Source: Christensenella sp. UBA7862 (lineage in GTDB: Bacteria; Bacillota; Clostridia; Christensenellales; UBA1242). Taken from it: a DNA stretch of 16,034 nucleotides. The notes beneath the pieces are model-generated. The model saw only the letters and a program-made list of their open reading frames with translations. It had not been told where the DNA came from and ran no database searches. The first letter of the stretch is position 1; each line of letters begins with the position of its first letter. The stretch spans positions 40,744 to 56,777 of the forward strand of contig DLSM01000011.1 in the NCBI GenBank assembly GCA_002500135.1. The letters run 5' to 3'. Below are positions 6,206 through 14,985 of this stretch, piece by piece. Both the position numbers and the translations under genes were made by a program.

Positions 6206-7231
6206 ATGGAAAATTTGGAAGAATTGCTTGCTAAGGCAAAAGAAAAACTTGCAAAAATTAAGGAAAGCGGGGAACTCGGCTCATTTTATCAAGAATATCT
6301 TGGCAAAAATGGCGTAATAACGGGTGTCTTGAAAGGCATGAAGGATTTGCCAAATGAAGCCAAAAAGTCATTTGGTGAAGCAGTGAATAAGGCAAAATCA
6401 GCTATCCAGACAATGCTTTCAGAACGTGAAATGAGAATTGCAGAGGAAAGATTGCAAAGAAAAATTGAGGCGACAAAGGATATTGACTTAACTGTTCCTT
6501 CAAAAGTTAGAAAGGGAAGTTTGCACCCAATAACCATTGTGCAAAAAGAAGTTGTTGATATTTTCTTGAGCATGGGTTTTGCGGTGGAAGACGGCAACGA
6601 AATTGAAACAGAGTACAACAACTTTGAAGCAGTTAATGTGCCTAAAAATCACCCAGCAAGAGATATGCAAGACACTTTTTATCTTGACAACGGACAAGTG
6701 CTTAAAACTCACACTTCTGCCGCTCAAAACAGAATTATGAGAAAATATGGGGCACCATTAAAAGTTATTTTCCCAGGAAGGTGTTTTAGAAATGAGGAAC
6801 TCGATGCTAGCCATGAAAATACATTCTTCCAAATTGAAGGGATGATGATTGATAAAAATGTTTCTGTTGCAAATCTTATTTACTTTATGAAAGAAATGCT
6901 CACACATGTTTTTGGAAAAGAAATAAATGTTAGACTTAGACCTGGTTTCTTCCCATTTGTTGAACCTGGGTTTGAACTTGACATTTCTTGCCCATATTGT
7001 GACGGTGAAGGTTGCAGAGTGTGTAAACATGGTGGGTGGATTGAACTTTGTCCATGCGGCATGATTCATCCAAATGTCCTTAGAATGGGCGGCATTGACC
7101 CAGATGAATATCAAGGATTTGCGTTCGGGCTAGGCTTTTCAAGGCTTGCAATGATGAACTTTGATATAACAGAAATAAGACTTCTTAACAGTGGAAATAT
7201 ACAAGCACTTTCACAAGCAAAAATAAAGTGA
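6206..7231 (+). CDS. pheS: Phenylalanine-tRNA ligase alpha subunit
   Basis: The 341-aa protein is a full-length class II catalytic subunit that charges tRNA-Phe as an alpha2-beta2 enzyme with PheT in the cytoplasm. It has the N-terminal coiled coil that holds tRNA (about residues 1-90) and GSLHPI at motif 1. THTSAAQ and GRCFRNEELDASHENTFFQIEG (motif 2, about 191-212) follow, with FFPFVEPGFELDI and GFAFGLGFSRLAM (motif 3, about 304-316). A Cys cluster (C262, C265, C270, C273, then C282 and C284) is inserted before motif 3. The four-Cys knuckle occurs in many Firmicute PheS proteins; the added CPC pair is less usual. AAGGAG (6195-6200) is 5 nt from the ATG. It is controlled by the T-box and followed by pheT after 12 nt. 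Confidence 0.98.
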   Translation: MENLEELLAKAKEKLAKIKESGELGSFYQEYLGKNGVITGVLKGMKDLPNEAKKSFGEAVNKAKSAIQTMLSEREMRIAEERLQRKIEATKDIDLTVPSKVRKGSLHPITIVQKEVVDIFLSMGFAVEDGNEIETEYNNFEAVNVPKNHPARDMQDTFYLDNGQVLKTHTSAAQNRIMRKYGAPLKVIFPGRCFRNEELDASHENTFFQIEGMMIDKNVSVANLIYFMKEMLTHVFGKEINVRLRPGFFPFVEPGFELDISCPYCDGEGCRVCKHGGWIELCPCGMIHPNVLRMGGIDPDEYQGFAFGLGFSRLAMMNFDITEIRLLNSGNIQALSQAKIK

Positions 7232-7243
7232 TAGGAGAGAAAA

Positions 7244-9610
7244 ATGATAGTTTCTATAAATTGGATAAAAGATTTTGTTAACCTTGACGGTGTGGATATT
7301 GAAAAGTTGATTTCAAAATTTACTTTGGGTGTTGCTGAAGTTGAGGGAATTGAATATAAAGGAAGAAATTTGTCTGGAGTTGTTACAGCCAAAATTTTGA
7401 GCGTTGAGCCAGTGGAAAACAGCAAAAAACTTCACCTTCTTAAAGTTGATTGCGGAGATGAGGTGTTGCAAATTGTATGCGGTGCGCCAAATGTAAGAGT
7501 TGGACTTGTGACCGCTCTTGCAAAAATTGGAGCAAAACTTGGTGATATTACAATCGGTAAGGCAAAACTTGCTGGAATTGAAAGTTTCGGAATGTGCTGT
7601 GGCGGAGATGAAATTGGAATTTCTGACGATCACAGCGGCATTGTCGAACTTGACGAAAACACACCAATAGGAGTTGACATTAAGTCTGTTTTGGATATTG
7701 AGGACACATTGTTTGAAATAGACAACAAATCTCTTACAAATAGACCTGACCTTTGGGGAATTTATGGCATTGCAAGAGAAATTTCTGCACTCACTGGAAG
7801 ACCAATCAAACCCCTTGAACTTGCAAATGAAAAAGATTTTGTGGGGGATAAGGTCAATGTTAAAGTGGACAGCGCAAGTTGTAACAGATACACCTGTGCA
7901 AGAATGGAAAATGTTACAAGAAAAACCTCTGACCTTAATATGCAAATTCGTCTTTTCTATTGCGGCATGAGAGGAATAAATTTTCTTGCTGACGTGACAA
8001 ACTATGTTTTGCTTGAACTCGGTCAGCCAATGCATGCTTTTGACGGCAGCCTTGTAAACTCCATTGAAGTTTACGACCTAAAAGAAGACTGTGACTTTGT
8101 TACACTTGACGGCACAACAAGAAATCTTAAAAAAGGCAATATGGTCATTGCAAACAATGGAACACCAGTTGCACTTGCAGGTATTATGGGCGGGGAAAAC
8201 AGCGAGATAACAAATGATACAACGTCTGTCCTAATTGAATCTGCAAACTTTGACGCATACAAAGTTAGAACAACTGCAACATCACTTGGAATGAGAACAG
8301 AAGCTAGTGCAAGATATGAAAAATCTCTTGACCCAGAACTTACGATGACTGCACTTTTAAGACTTGTTTATCTTGTTAAATCTCAAGACAAAAGTTCTAA
8401 AATTTCATCAGGTATTTGCGACATTTACAACAAACATTATCCAAAACTTGAAATTACACTCACGAAAGAATATGTGGATAGATTTGTTGGAATTGAAATT
8501 GACGAGAAGACAATTCTAGATATATTAACAAGCCTTTCATTCAAACTTCTTGAAAATAAGAATGGCGCATATAAATTTGAGGTTCCAACATTTAGGGCAA
8601 CAAAAGACATAAACGGCAAGGCGGACCTTGTTGAGGAAATCACAAGAATTTATGGCTATGATAACATAACTCCAAAATCTATTGTTCAACCAGTTAAACC
8701 TGCACTGTTGGATAAAGCAGTTTCTCTTGAATATGATGTCAAATATGCACTTGCAAGCCGTTTTGACTTGAATGAAACACATTCTTACATTTGGTATGAC
8801 TACGCTTCAAACAAAGCTCTTGGTATAAATCCACCAAGCGTTATAAGATGTGTTAATTCTCTAAACAAAGACAATGATAAAATTCGTAGCACAATGATTC
8901 CAAGTCTTCTTAAAGTTATTGCAGACAACAAAGGCGTTTATAACAACTTTGGGACATTTGAAATTGGCAGAGTTGTAAAGAGAATGAGAGAAGACAATCT
9001 TGCAGATGAAACAAAGAGCCTAGGACTTTTGCTTTATAGAAAGTCATCTTCTGAGGAAGCAGCACTGCTTGAAGTAAAGGAAATATTAGACTATCTCTTT
9101 GAATATGTTTTGAAAATGAAGTTGTCACTTGAACTTTCAACTCCACAAAATGATTATGCTCACCCAAAGAATTTCTACAAAATTTATGCAGAGAATGAAG
9201 AAGTTGGCGAATTGTTTGAAATAAACCCAAGAGTTTCGGACAAAATAGAAGAAGGGTGTGTTGTTGTGGGGCTTGAAATCAATTTCTCAAAACTATGCTC
9301 GCAGCCACAGATAAAAACAGTATTTGAAAAAATTAGCAAATATCCAACAACAAAACTCGACTTTAATTTCCTTATTCCACAAGGGAAGTTGTATAAGGAT
9401 ATTATCTCAATCGCTCAAAGCATTGACACTGACCTTAATTACAAAGTCAACCTACTTGACATTTATGAAAACGCAAACGGGCAGAAAAGTTACACGTTGC
9501 ACTATGAAGTAAACAGCCTAGAAAGAACTCTTACAACTGAGGACATTGACCGCTTCCACGCTGCAGTTATTTCTAAATTTGAGCAAAACGGAATTGGACT
9601 TAAACTCTAA
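7244..9610 (+). CDS. pheT: Phenylalanine-tRNA ligase beta subunit
   Basis: This 788-aa protein is of normal bacterial length (about 800). The domains appear in order. A tRNA-binding OB fold lies at about 42-150 (LLKVDCGDEVLQIVCGAPNVRVG). The B3/B4 editing module follows (NRPDLWG 166-172, LADVTNYVLLELGQPMHAFD 248-267, AGIMGGENSEI, RTEASARYEKSLDP). B5 contains VPTFRATKDINGKADLVEEITRIYGYDNI. Next are the catalytic-like core and the C-terminal ferredoxin-like anticodon-binding domain (KISKYPTTKLDFNFLIP to the end). It recognises the tRNA and hydrolyses Tyr-tRNA-Phe. AGGAG precedes ATG 7244, and it is co-transcribed with pheS. No terminator follows its stop, so some readthrough into iscS is possible. 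Confidence 0.98.
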   Translation: MIVSINWIKDFVNLDGVDIEKLISKFTLGVAEVEGIEYKGRNLSGVVTAKILSVEPVENSKKLHLLKVDCGDEVLQIVCGAPNVRVGLVTALAKIGAKLGDITIGKAKLAGIESFGMCCGGDEIGISDDHSGIVELDENTPIGVDIKSVLDIEDTLFEIDNKSLTNRPDLWGIYGIAREISALTGRPIKPLELANEKDFVGDKVNVKVDSASCNRYTCARMENVTRKTSDLNMQIRLFYCGMRGINFLADVTNYVLLELGQPMHAFDGSLVNSIEVYDLKEDCDFVTLDGTTRNLKKGNMVIANNGTPVALAGIMGGENSEITNDTTSVLIESANFDAYKVRTTATSLGMRTEASARYEKSLDPELTMTALLRLVYLVKSQDKSSKISSGICDIYNKHYPKLEITLTKEYVDRFVGIEIDEKTILDILTSLSFKLLENKNGAYKFEVPTFRATKDINGKADLVEEITRIYGYDNITPKSIVQPVKPALLDKAVSLEYDVKYALASRFDLNETHSYIWYDYASNKALGINPPSVIRCVNSLNKDNDKIRSTMIPSLLKVIADNKGVYNNFGTFEIGRVVKRMREDNLADETKSLGLLLYRKSSSEEAALLEVKEILDYLFEYVLKMKLSLELSTPQNDYAHPKNFYKIYAENEEVGELFEINPRVSDKIEEGCVVVGLEINFSKLCSQPQIKTVFEKISKYPTTKLDFNFLIPQGKLYKDIISIAQSIDTDLNYKVNLLDIYENANGQKSYTLHYEVNSLERTLTTEDIDRFHAAVISKFEQNGIGLKL

Positions 9611-9619
9611 ACTAATTTA

Positions 9620-9648
9620 TTGACAATTTTTACAACGGAAAGTATAAT
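9620..9648 (+). promoter_or_regulatory. Perfect consensus sigma-A promoter placed for a leaderless iscS mRNA
   Basis: TTGACA (9620-9625), 17 nt, then TATAAT (9643-9648) is the exact sigma-A consensus at ideal spacing. The usual start, 6-8 nt after the -10 box, falls on or next to the A of the iscS ATG at 9655. Confidence 0.9.
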
Positions 9649-9654
9649 TTTAGT

Positions 9655-10779
9655 ATGATTTATCTTGATAATGGTGCCACAACCAAGCCACGAAAAGAAG
9701 TTGTGGAAGAATATGTGAAGAACTGTGAGGAAGGATTTTTTAACCCTTCCGCAGTTTATTCATCGGCTTTTAATCTTTCAAAAAAGATTGACGATGTTAG
9801 AAACCTTATATTAAAAGTCCTTTCTGGCGACGAATACAAGGATTGGGTTGTGTTTACTTCTGGAGCGACTGAGGCAAATAATCTTGCCATTTTTGGTGCA
9901 GCAACCAACAAAACAAAAAAATATCTCTTTTCAGTTGGCGAACACCCATCAGTCTATAACTGCGCCCAAGAACTTTTAAGAAGAGGCTATAATGTACAGT
10001 TTATTCCGCTTTCTCATGCTGGAGAAATAGACTACGAAGCGTTTGAGAAAATGTGCGACAAGGATACTTGTTTTGTTTCCACAATGTTTGTGAGCAACGA
10101 AACGGGGGCTATTAATGACTTAGTGAAAATTCGTCAAATAATTGATAGCAAAAACCCAAATTGCATATTTCACGTTGACGCAGTGCAAGGTTTTTGCAAG
10201 TTGCCACTTTCAGTCAAAAAGGCGAAAATCAATTTGCTATCAATGTCTGCTCATAAAATAGGTGGACTAAAGGGTGTTGGGGCATTGTTTATTTCAAGCA
10301 AACTTAATCTAAAAAACATTTCCTATGGCGGTGGGCAGGAAAAGGGGTTGAGGTCTGGAACAGTGAACGCTGGCGGCATACTCGCCATGGGCAAAGCAGT
10401 GCAACTTGCATATGGTGATATGAATAAAAATCTTGAAAAAACTAAGCAGTTAAAAGCATTATTATTGGAAAAGTTAAACAAGAATTTCAAGGATAAGTTC
10501 ATTTGTGCATCAACAGATAATTGCTCACCTTATGTTGTGAGTTTAATGTTTAAAGGCATAAAAGGTGAAGTCTTGATGCGAAAATTGGACACAAAAGGTG
10601 TTATCGTTGGCACTGGCTCTGCGTGTTCTGCAAGCAAAGTTGGCAATCGTGTTCTTGAAAATATGGGCTTCACAAAAGACCAAATAACTGGAGCAGTGAG
10701 AGTTAGTTTCGGTTTTGAAAGCAGTGAAAATGATGTTGAAACCCTTTGCGAAAAGTTGAAAGAATGTTTGGAGAATTGA
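9655..10779 (+). CDS. iscS: Cysteine desulfurase (NifS/IscS family), probable sulfur donor to ThiI
   Basis: The 374-aa protein is a PLP-dependent desulfurase of group I that takes sulfur from L-cysteine and holds it as a persulfide. Visible residues are TSGATEANN (PLP phosphate site, 68-76), His97 in GEHPSV, HVDAVQG (Asp175 and Gln178), the PLP lysine Lys201 in SAHKIGG, GLRSGT (Arg233), and catalytic Cys324 in GTGSACSASK. The short flexible Cys loop fits the group I (IscS/NifS/NifZ) class. It overlaps none of thiI but ends one base before it, the arrangement of the dedicated NifZ-ThiI pair of Firmicutes, so 4-thiouridine synthesis is the likely main use; a housekeeping Fe-S role cannot be excluded. 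No proper Shine-Dalgarno precedes the ATG (only GGAAAG about 12 nt away). Confidence 0.95.
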   Translation: MIYLDNGATTKPRKEVVEEYVKNCEEGFFNPSAVYSSAFNLSKKIDDVRNLILKVLSGDEYKDWVVFTSGATEANNLAIFGAATNKTKKYLFSVGEHPSVYNCAQELLRRGYNVQFIPLSHAGEIDYEAFEKMCDKDTCFVSTMFVSNETGAINDLVKIRQIIDSKNPNCIFHVDAVQGFCKLPLSVKKAKINLLSMSAHKIGGLKGVGALFISSKLNLKNISYGGGQEKGLRSGTVNAGGILAMGKAVQLAYGDMNKNLEKTKQLKALLLEKLNKNFKDKFICASTDNCSPYVVSLMFKGIKGEVLMRKLDTKGVIVGTGSACSASKVGNRVLENMGFTKDQITGAVRVSFGFESSENDVETLCEKLKECLEN

Positions 10780-10780
10780 T

Positions 10781-11941
10781 ATGAAAGAAGTTATTTTGAT
10801 TAGATTTGGTGAAATATTTTTGAAGGGAAGAAACTATTCTTTTTTTGAAAACACACTTTTTAGAAATGTTGAACGCCGCTTGAAGAATTTTAATTTAAAC
10901 CTTGAACGCATTTCTGGCAGATTTCTTGTAAGTGATTTTGAGCAATCGGACAAAGAAGAAATAATAGAGGCAATTCAAACAGTTTTTGGGCTTGTGTCAC
11001 TTAGCACGGCTTATGAAGTTGAAACATCAGTTAATGCAATAGAAGATGCTTGCTCGAAGGTTCAAATTGGAAATGAATCTTTCAAAGTTGAGGTTAAACG
11101 TGCTGACAAGACTTTCCCAATTAAGAGTTTTGAATTTGCAGGACAACTTGGTGGAATTATTTTGCAGAATAATGTGAATGCAACCGTTGATGTCCACACT
11201 CCACAAAAAGTTGTCTATGTTGATATAAGACAAAATGGCAAGACCTATATTTTCTACGACAAAATTCCATGTTTAGGCGGTATGCCAGTGGGGACGGCGG
11301 GTAAAGCAATGCTGCTTTTAAGTGGCGGGATAGATAGCCCAGTTGCTGGCTTTCTTATGGCAAAACGTGGACTTTGCATAAATGCCATTCACTTTGAAAG
11401 TTATCCCTATACAAGTGAGCAAGCAAAACAAAAAGTTATTAACCTTGCAAACATTATCAAAAAATATACTGGAAATATTAGACTTCACATTGTTCCTTTT
11501 ACAAAGATTCAAGAGGAAATCCACAAACGATGCGATGACGAATACATGGTGACTTTGGTTAGAAGATTTATGATGGAAATTGCTGAAAAAGTTGCCGAAA
11601 AATCTGGCTGTAGTGCAATTATAACTGGCGAGAATTTGGGGCAAGTTGCAAGTCAAACAGTTGAGGGAATTACAATGACAAGCATGATGGCGAAGGAACT
11701 TCCAATTTTCAGACCACTTATCAGTTTTGATAAGATTGAAATCTCCAACATTTCAGAAAAAATTGGGACATATGATATCTCAATTCTTCCATATGAAGAT
11801 TGCTGCAGTGTTTTCTTGCCAAAGAATCCAGTTACACATCCAAAATTAAAGAAAATTCTTGAGAACGAAGAATTGCTAAACAGAGAAGCGTTAATTGAAG
11901 ACGCAATCTCTCGAATGGAAATTATCGACCTAAAAAATTAA
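10781..11941 (+). CDS. thiI: tRNA 4-thiouridine synthase ThiI
   Basis: The 386-aa protein adenylates U8 of tRNA and replaces its oxygen with sulfur from the desulfurase encoded just upstream. It has an N-terminal ferredoxin-like part, a THUMP domain (about 60-165) and the PP-loop ATP pyrophosphatase domain with LLLSGGIDSPVAG (178-190). ITGENLGQVASQT and PYEDCCSVFLPKNP follow near the C-terminus. It lacks the rhodanese domain of the E. coli enzyme, as is usual in Firmicutes; the DCC cysteines then likely receive the sulfur. GGAG (10770-10773) inside the end of iscS precedes ATG 10781, and only one base separates the genes, so translation is coupled. A strong terminator follows. Confidence 0.97.
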   Translation: MKEVILIRFGEIFLKGRNYSFFENTLFRNVERRLKNFNLNLERISGRFLVSDFEQSDKEEIIEAIQTVFGLVSLSTAYEVETSVNAIEDACSKVQIGNESFKVEVKRADKTFPIKSFEFAGQLGGIILQNNVNATVDVHTPQKVVYVDIRQNGKTYIFYDKIPCLGGMPVGTAGKAMLLLSGGIDSPVAGFLMAKRGLCINAIHFESYPYTSEQAKQKVINLANIIKKYTGNIRLHIVPFTKIQEEIHKRCDDEYMVTLVRRFMMEIAEKVAEKSGCSAIITGENLGQVASQTVEGITMTSMMAKELPIFRPLISFDKIEISNISEKIGTYDISILPYEDCCSVFLPKNPVTHPKLKKILENEELLNREALIEDAISRMEIIDLKN

Positions 11942-11949
11942 GCAAAATG

Positions 11950-11979
11950 CGACTCTACTAATAGTAGAGTCGTATTTTT
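11950..11979 (+). terminator. Intrinsic terminator of iscS-thiI
   Basis: CGACTCTACT (11950-11959) pairs perfectly with AGTAGAGTCG (11963-11972) around a 3-nt AAT loop, followed by TATTTTT. It starts 9 nt after the thiI stop. Confidence 0.95.
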
Positions 11980-11999
11980 ATCCCAAAAGACAAAATAAG

Positions 12000-12028
12000 T
12001 TGACAGATGAAAAGCATATTGATAAAAT
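12000..12028 (+). promoter_or_regulatory. Sigma-A promoter upstream of rny
   Basis: TTGACA (12000-12005), 17 nt, TAAAAT (12023-12028). Transcription would begin near 12035, leaving a 175-nt AT-rich leader before rny. A weaker TTGACT at 12162 lies closer but has no well-spaced -10 box. Confidence 0.7.
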
Positions 12029-12070
12029 GACTATGTCAAAAGATTATAAGTTATACAACATTTATATAAA

Positions 12071-12108
12071 TTAAATTTAATATACTAAAATAGTTGAAGT
12101 TGCAACTT
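12071..12108. repeat. Two palindromes in the rny leader
   Basis: ATTAAATTTAAT (about 12070-12081) and AAGTTGCAACTT (12097-12108) are perfect 12-bp palindromes between the predicted rny promoter and the gene. The first is simple AT-rich sequence and may be chance. The second contains GC bases and looks more like a protein site or short hairpin. No function is known. Confidence 0.4.
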
Positions 12109-12209
12109 AAAGCATTGTGGAGTTGGACTTTATTGCAAATAATTTAAATATGTTATAAATGTTGACTTGTTTGATATTTGATAAATATATGTAAGAGGAC
12201 ACAAAAATA

Positions 12210-13763
12210 ATGGTATCAGTTTTATGGCTAGTGATTGCTTGTGTTCTTTGTGTTTGTGCGGGTGCAGGTGCGACAATATTTTTGAATGTTAGAAAGAGTT
12301 CTCAGTCAAAAAGCAATGCAGCAAAAATTTTGGAAAATGCCTATGCAGAAGCAAAAACTGCAAAGAAAGAAGCAATATTAGAGGCAAAAGAGGAAATTCA
12401 TGCTTTGAAAGAAAAATGTGACGCTGAAATAGCAGAACGTTACAATGAAATTTCAAAATCGGAAAATCGTTTGACACTTAAAGAAGAATCTCTTATCAGA
12501 AAAGAAGAGGGAATTGATAAGAAAGTGGAATCGCTTGATGTGGCTTTATCTCAAGTTAAAGACAGGGAAAAAGAACTCGCTTTGGCCAAAGAAGAAGTTG
12601 CAAAGGAAAACGAAAAAATTTCACAAGCGCTAGAGCGAGTTTCGGGATTATCGAAAGAAGAGGCAAAAAAGCAACTTGTTGACATGTATGTTGAACAAGC
12701 AAAACATGACTGTGCATCGACCATCAGAAGAATGGAAGAAGAAGCGGTTGAAAATGCAGACAAAAAGGCAAAAGAAATTGTCACACTTGCTGTTCAAAAA
12801 TGTGCGACAAGCATAACATCAGAAATTACTGTGACAGTTGTTCCACTTCCAAATGATGAAGTGAAGGGTAGAATTATTGGGCGTGAAGGGCGAAATATCA
12901 GAGCGATTGAAAATGCAACTGGCGTTGACCTTATTATCGACGACACCCCAGAAGCGGTTGTTCTTTCAGCATTTGACCCAGTTCGAAGAGAAATTGCTCG
13001 AGTTGCACTTGAAAAACTTATTATGGACGGAAGAATTCACCCAGCAAGAATTGAAGAAATTGTTGAAAAAGCACAGAGAGATGTCGAAGCGTCAATCAAA
13101 GAAGCGGGCGAAAATGCGGTCTATGAAGCAGGAGTTATTGGGCTTCACCCAGAACTTGTCAAGGTACTTGGCAGACTTAAATTTAGGTCAAGTTATGGTC
13201 AAAATGTTCTAAAACACAGTCTTGAAGTTTGTCATATTGCAGGACTTCTTGCAAGCGAACTTGGGGCAAATGTTAAGATTGCAAAACGTGGTGGATTGCT
13301 ACATGATATCGGCAAGGCTCTTGACCATGAACAAGAAGGAACTCACGTTTCAATCGGCGTTGACCTTTGCAAAAAATATAAAGAATCACCAGAAGTTATA
13401 CATTGTATTCAAGCACACCATGGTGATGTGGAATTCCACTCTCTTGAAGCGATTATTGTTCAAACTGCAGACGCAATTTCAAGTAGCAGACCTGGGGCAA
13501 GAAGGGAACTTCTTGACGCATATATCAAACGTCTTGAGAACCTTGAAAACATTGCAAATAGTTTTAAGGGTGTTGAAAAATCATACGCGATTCAAGCGGG
13601 TCGTGAAATCAGAATTATGGTAAAACCAGAAGAAGTTAGTGACGAAAGCATGGTCTTCCTTGCAAAAGACATTGCAAGAAAAATTGAAAACGAATTGCAA
13701 TATCCAGGACAAATTAAAGTTAATGTTATTAGGGAAACTCGTGCAACCGATGTGGCAAAATAA
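12210..13763 (+). CDS. rny: Ribonuclease Y
   Basis: The 517-aa protein is the membrane-anchored endoribonuclease that starts mRNA decay in many Firmicutes. In order it shows an N-terminal membrane helix (about 1-26) and a long charged coiled coil (about 35-195). A KH RNA-binding domain (GRIIGREGRNIRAIE, 220-234) follows. The HD phosphohydrolase domain has His336, the HD pair at 365-366 in LLHDIGKALDHE, and IQAHHGD. The C-terminal RETRATDVAK closely matches the family ending. The length is normal (about 520). The start at 12210 follows AAGAGGA (12193-12199). It has its own promoter and terminator and appears monocistronic. Confidence 0.98.
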   Translation: MVSVLWLVIACVLCVCAGAGATIFLNVRKSSQSKSNAAKILENAYAEAKTAKKEAILEAKEEIHALKEKCDAEIAERYNEISKSENRLTLKEESLIRKEEGIDKKVESLDVALSQVKDREKELALAKEEVAKENEKISQALERVSGLSKEEAKKQLVDMYVEQAKHDCASTIRRMEEEAVENADKKAKEIVTLAVQKCATSITSEITVTVVPLPNDEVKGRIIGREGRNIRAIENATGVDLIIDDTPEAVVLSAFDPVRREIARVALEKLIMDGRIHPARIEEIVEKAQRDVEASIKEAGENAVYEAGVIGLHPELVKVLGRLKFRSSYGQNVLKHSLEVCHIAGLLASELGANVKIAKRGGLLHDIGKALDHEQEGTHVSIGVDLCKKYKESPEVIHCIQAHHGDVEFHSLEAIIVQTADAISSSRPGARRELLDAYIKRLENLENIANSFKGVEKSYAIQAGREIRIMVKPEEVSDESMVFLAKDIARKIENELQYPGQIKVNVIRETRATDVAK

Positions 13764-13788
13764 TTCTTAATTGTCTATCAAATCACCA

Positions 13789-13817
13789 AAAAAAGAAGGA
13801 TATTTTCCTTCTTTTTT
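13789..13817. terminator. Intrinsic terminator of rny
   Basis: AAAAAAGAAGGA (13789-13800) pairs with TCCTTCTTTTTT (13806-13817) around a TATTT loop. The flanking A and T runs make it potentially bidirectional. Confidence 0.9.
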
Positions 13818-13862
13818 ACTATATTTTTGTTAAATTATTTGTAAAAATTTGATAAAAAATAG

Positions 13863-13890
13863 TTGAAAAATGGTTTATATTTTGTATAAA
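13863..13890 (+). promoter_or_regulatory. Probable sigma-A promoter of the M19 dipeptidase gene
   Basis: TTGAAA (13863-13868), 16 nt, TATAAA (13885-13890). The predicted leader is about 85 nt long and contains a possible GCC/GGC hairpin near 13937-13951. The surroundings are very AT-rich, so chance matches are easier here. Confidence 0.5.
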
Positions 13891-13981
13891 TTTCATATTA
13901 TTTTGCATTGCGAAAAAGTTTTTAGTTTTTGTTTTCGCCAAGAAGAGTGGCAATAAAAACAGGCAAAACATAAATTATGAT

Positions 13982-14821
13982 ATGAAAATATTTGATGCAC
14001 ATAATGATTTTTTGACGGAATTGAATAAGGAACAAAGGCGGGCGTATGTTGCTTGGCTTGAGAAATATTGCAAGAGAACAAAAATGCTTGCACAGATTTG
14101 GACAAGCGAATTAAAACAACCCATGAAAAAAATCATTGACCTAAAAAGTGAGATTTGCAAGGCAAATAAGCATGGAAATTTTGTCCTTGCCATTGAGGAC
14201 CTAGGGTTTTTGAATGAGAATAATTGGAAGAAAAATATTCAGAAAATTATTGAATTAAAACCTTTTTCATGTGGGATTGTTTGGAACAATGACAATTCGC
14301 TTGGCGGTGGGGCTTTTGGCAAAAGTGGGCTAACTAGGCTTGGTGAGAAAGTTGTTGCAATACTTGAAAGGGCGGGAATTGTGGTTGATACTGCTCATAT
14401 GAACGAGCGAACTTTTTGGGACTTTTGCAAGGTGACGACCAAATCAATCTTCAATTCACATTGCAATATATATGAACTCAATCCGCATGTCAGAAATTTG
14501 AAAGACGACCAAATAAAGCAAATTGTGAAGAGCAACGGGATAATTTGCTTGTCGTTTGTTAAATACTTTGTGTCACGAAGTAGGGAAGCAAGCATGCATA
14601 AAGTTGCAGAACAAATCGTCTGGTTTGTTAAAAAATATGGGGATAAGAATGTTGGAATTGGCTCTGATTTTTTTGGGACAAAAGAACTTCCAAGTGACCT
14701 TAAAAGTTATATAGATTTTGAAAACTTAAAAGAAGAATTACTTGATTTGGGGCTAAAACATTGGCAAATTAAGAATATTTTTTATAGAAATTTAAAAAAA
14801 TTTTATAATAAATTTTGCTAG
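13982..14821 (+). CDS. M19 family (membrane dipeptidase-like) peptidase
   Basis: The 279-aa protein carries the metal ligands of peptidase family M19, zinc enzymes of the amidohydrolase fold that cleave dipeptides. They are DAHND at the N-terminus (His7, Asp9), the bridging Glu72 in LAIEDLG, His139 in VVDTAHMNERTFWDF, His160 in SIFNSHCN, Arg171 in HVRNLKDDQI, and Asp229 in GIGSDFFG. It is somewhat shorter than the usual 310-400 residues and has no signal peptide or membrane helix, so it is likely cytoplasmic. The exact substrate is unknown; peptides from wall turnover or D-amino-acid dipeptides are possible. No clear Shine-Dalgarno lies near ATG 13982. It appears to be a single-gene unit, and no T-tract terminator is evident after it. 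Confidence 0.88.
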   Translation: MKIFDAHNDFLTELNKEQRRAYVAWLEKYCKRTKMLAQIWTSELKQPMKKIIDLKSEICKANKHGNFVLAIEDLGFLNENNWKKNIQKIIELKPFSCGIVWNNDNSLGGGAFGKSGLTRLGEKVVAILERAGIVVDTAHMNERTFWDFCKVTTKSIFNSHCNIYELNPHVRNLKDDQIKQIVKSNGIICLSFVKYFVSRSREASMHKVAEQIVWFVKKYGDKNVGIGSDFFGTKELPSDLKSYIDFENLKEELLDLGLKHWQIKNIFYRNLKKFYNKFC

Positions 14822-14985
14822 CGAATAAAACATTTTTTCTAATTATTTCGACAAAAAGGATAAGTTGAAAAATAAAATATATCAAAAGTTTAAAATTTTA
14901 AGCAGCCGCTTTCGGTGTATAAATATGCACAATGTGAATAAATATAAAAATTATTTTTACACTTAAATTACAAATAAATTGAATG
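14822..14985. other. AT-rich spacer after the dipeptidase gene
   Basis: No coding frame with a plausible start or ribosome site is visible. It contains a 12-bp AT palindrome TTAAAATTTTAA (14890-14901) and an imperfect hairpin around 14934-14962. Nothing else can be supported. Confidence 0.5.

Noticed and set aside
6081..6317. Frame overlapping the T-box terminator and the start of pheS
   Set aside because: It crosses the antiterminator and terminator, has no ribosome site and runs out of frame through pheS.
7313..8035. Long antisense frame inside pheT
   Set aside because: Typical shadow of a conserved coding frame; no start signal and no recognisable protein.
12877..13623. Plus-strand frames shifted against rny, including HD-region overlap
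   Set aside because: The rny frame carries all KH and HD motifs uninterrupted; these are frame shadows.
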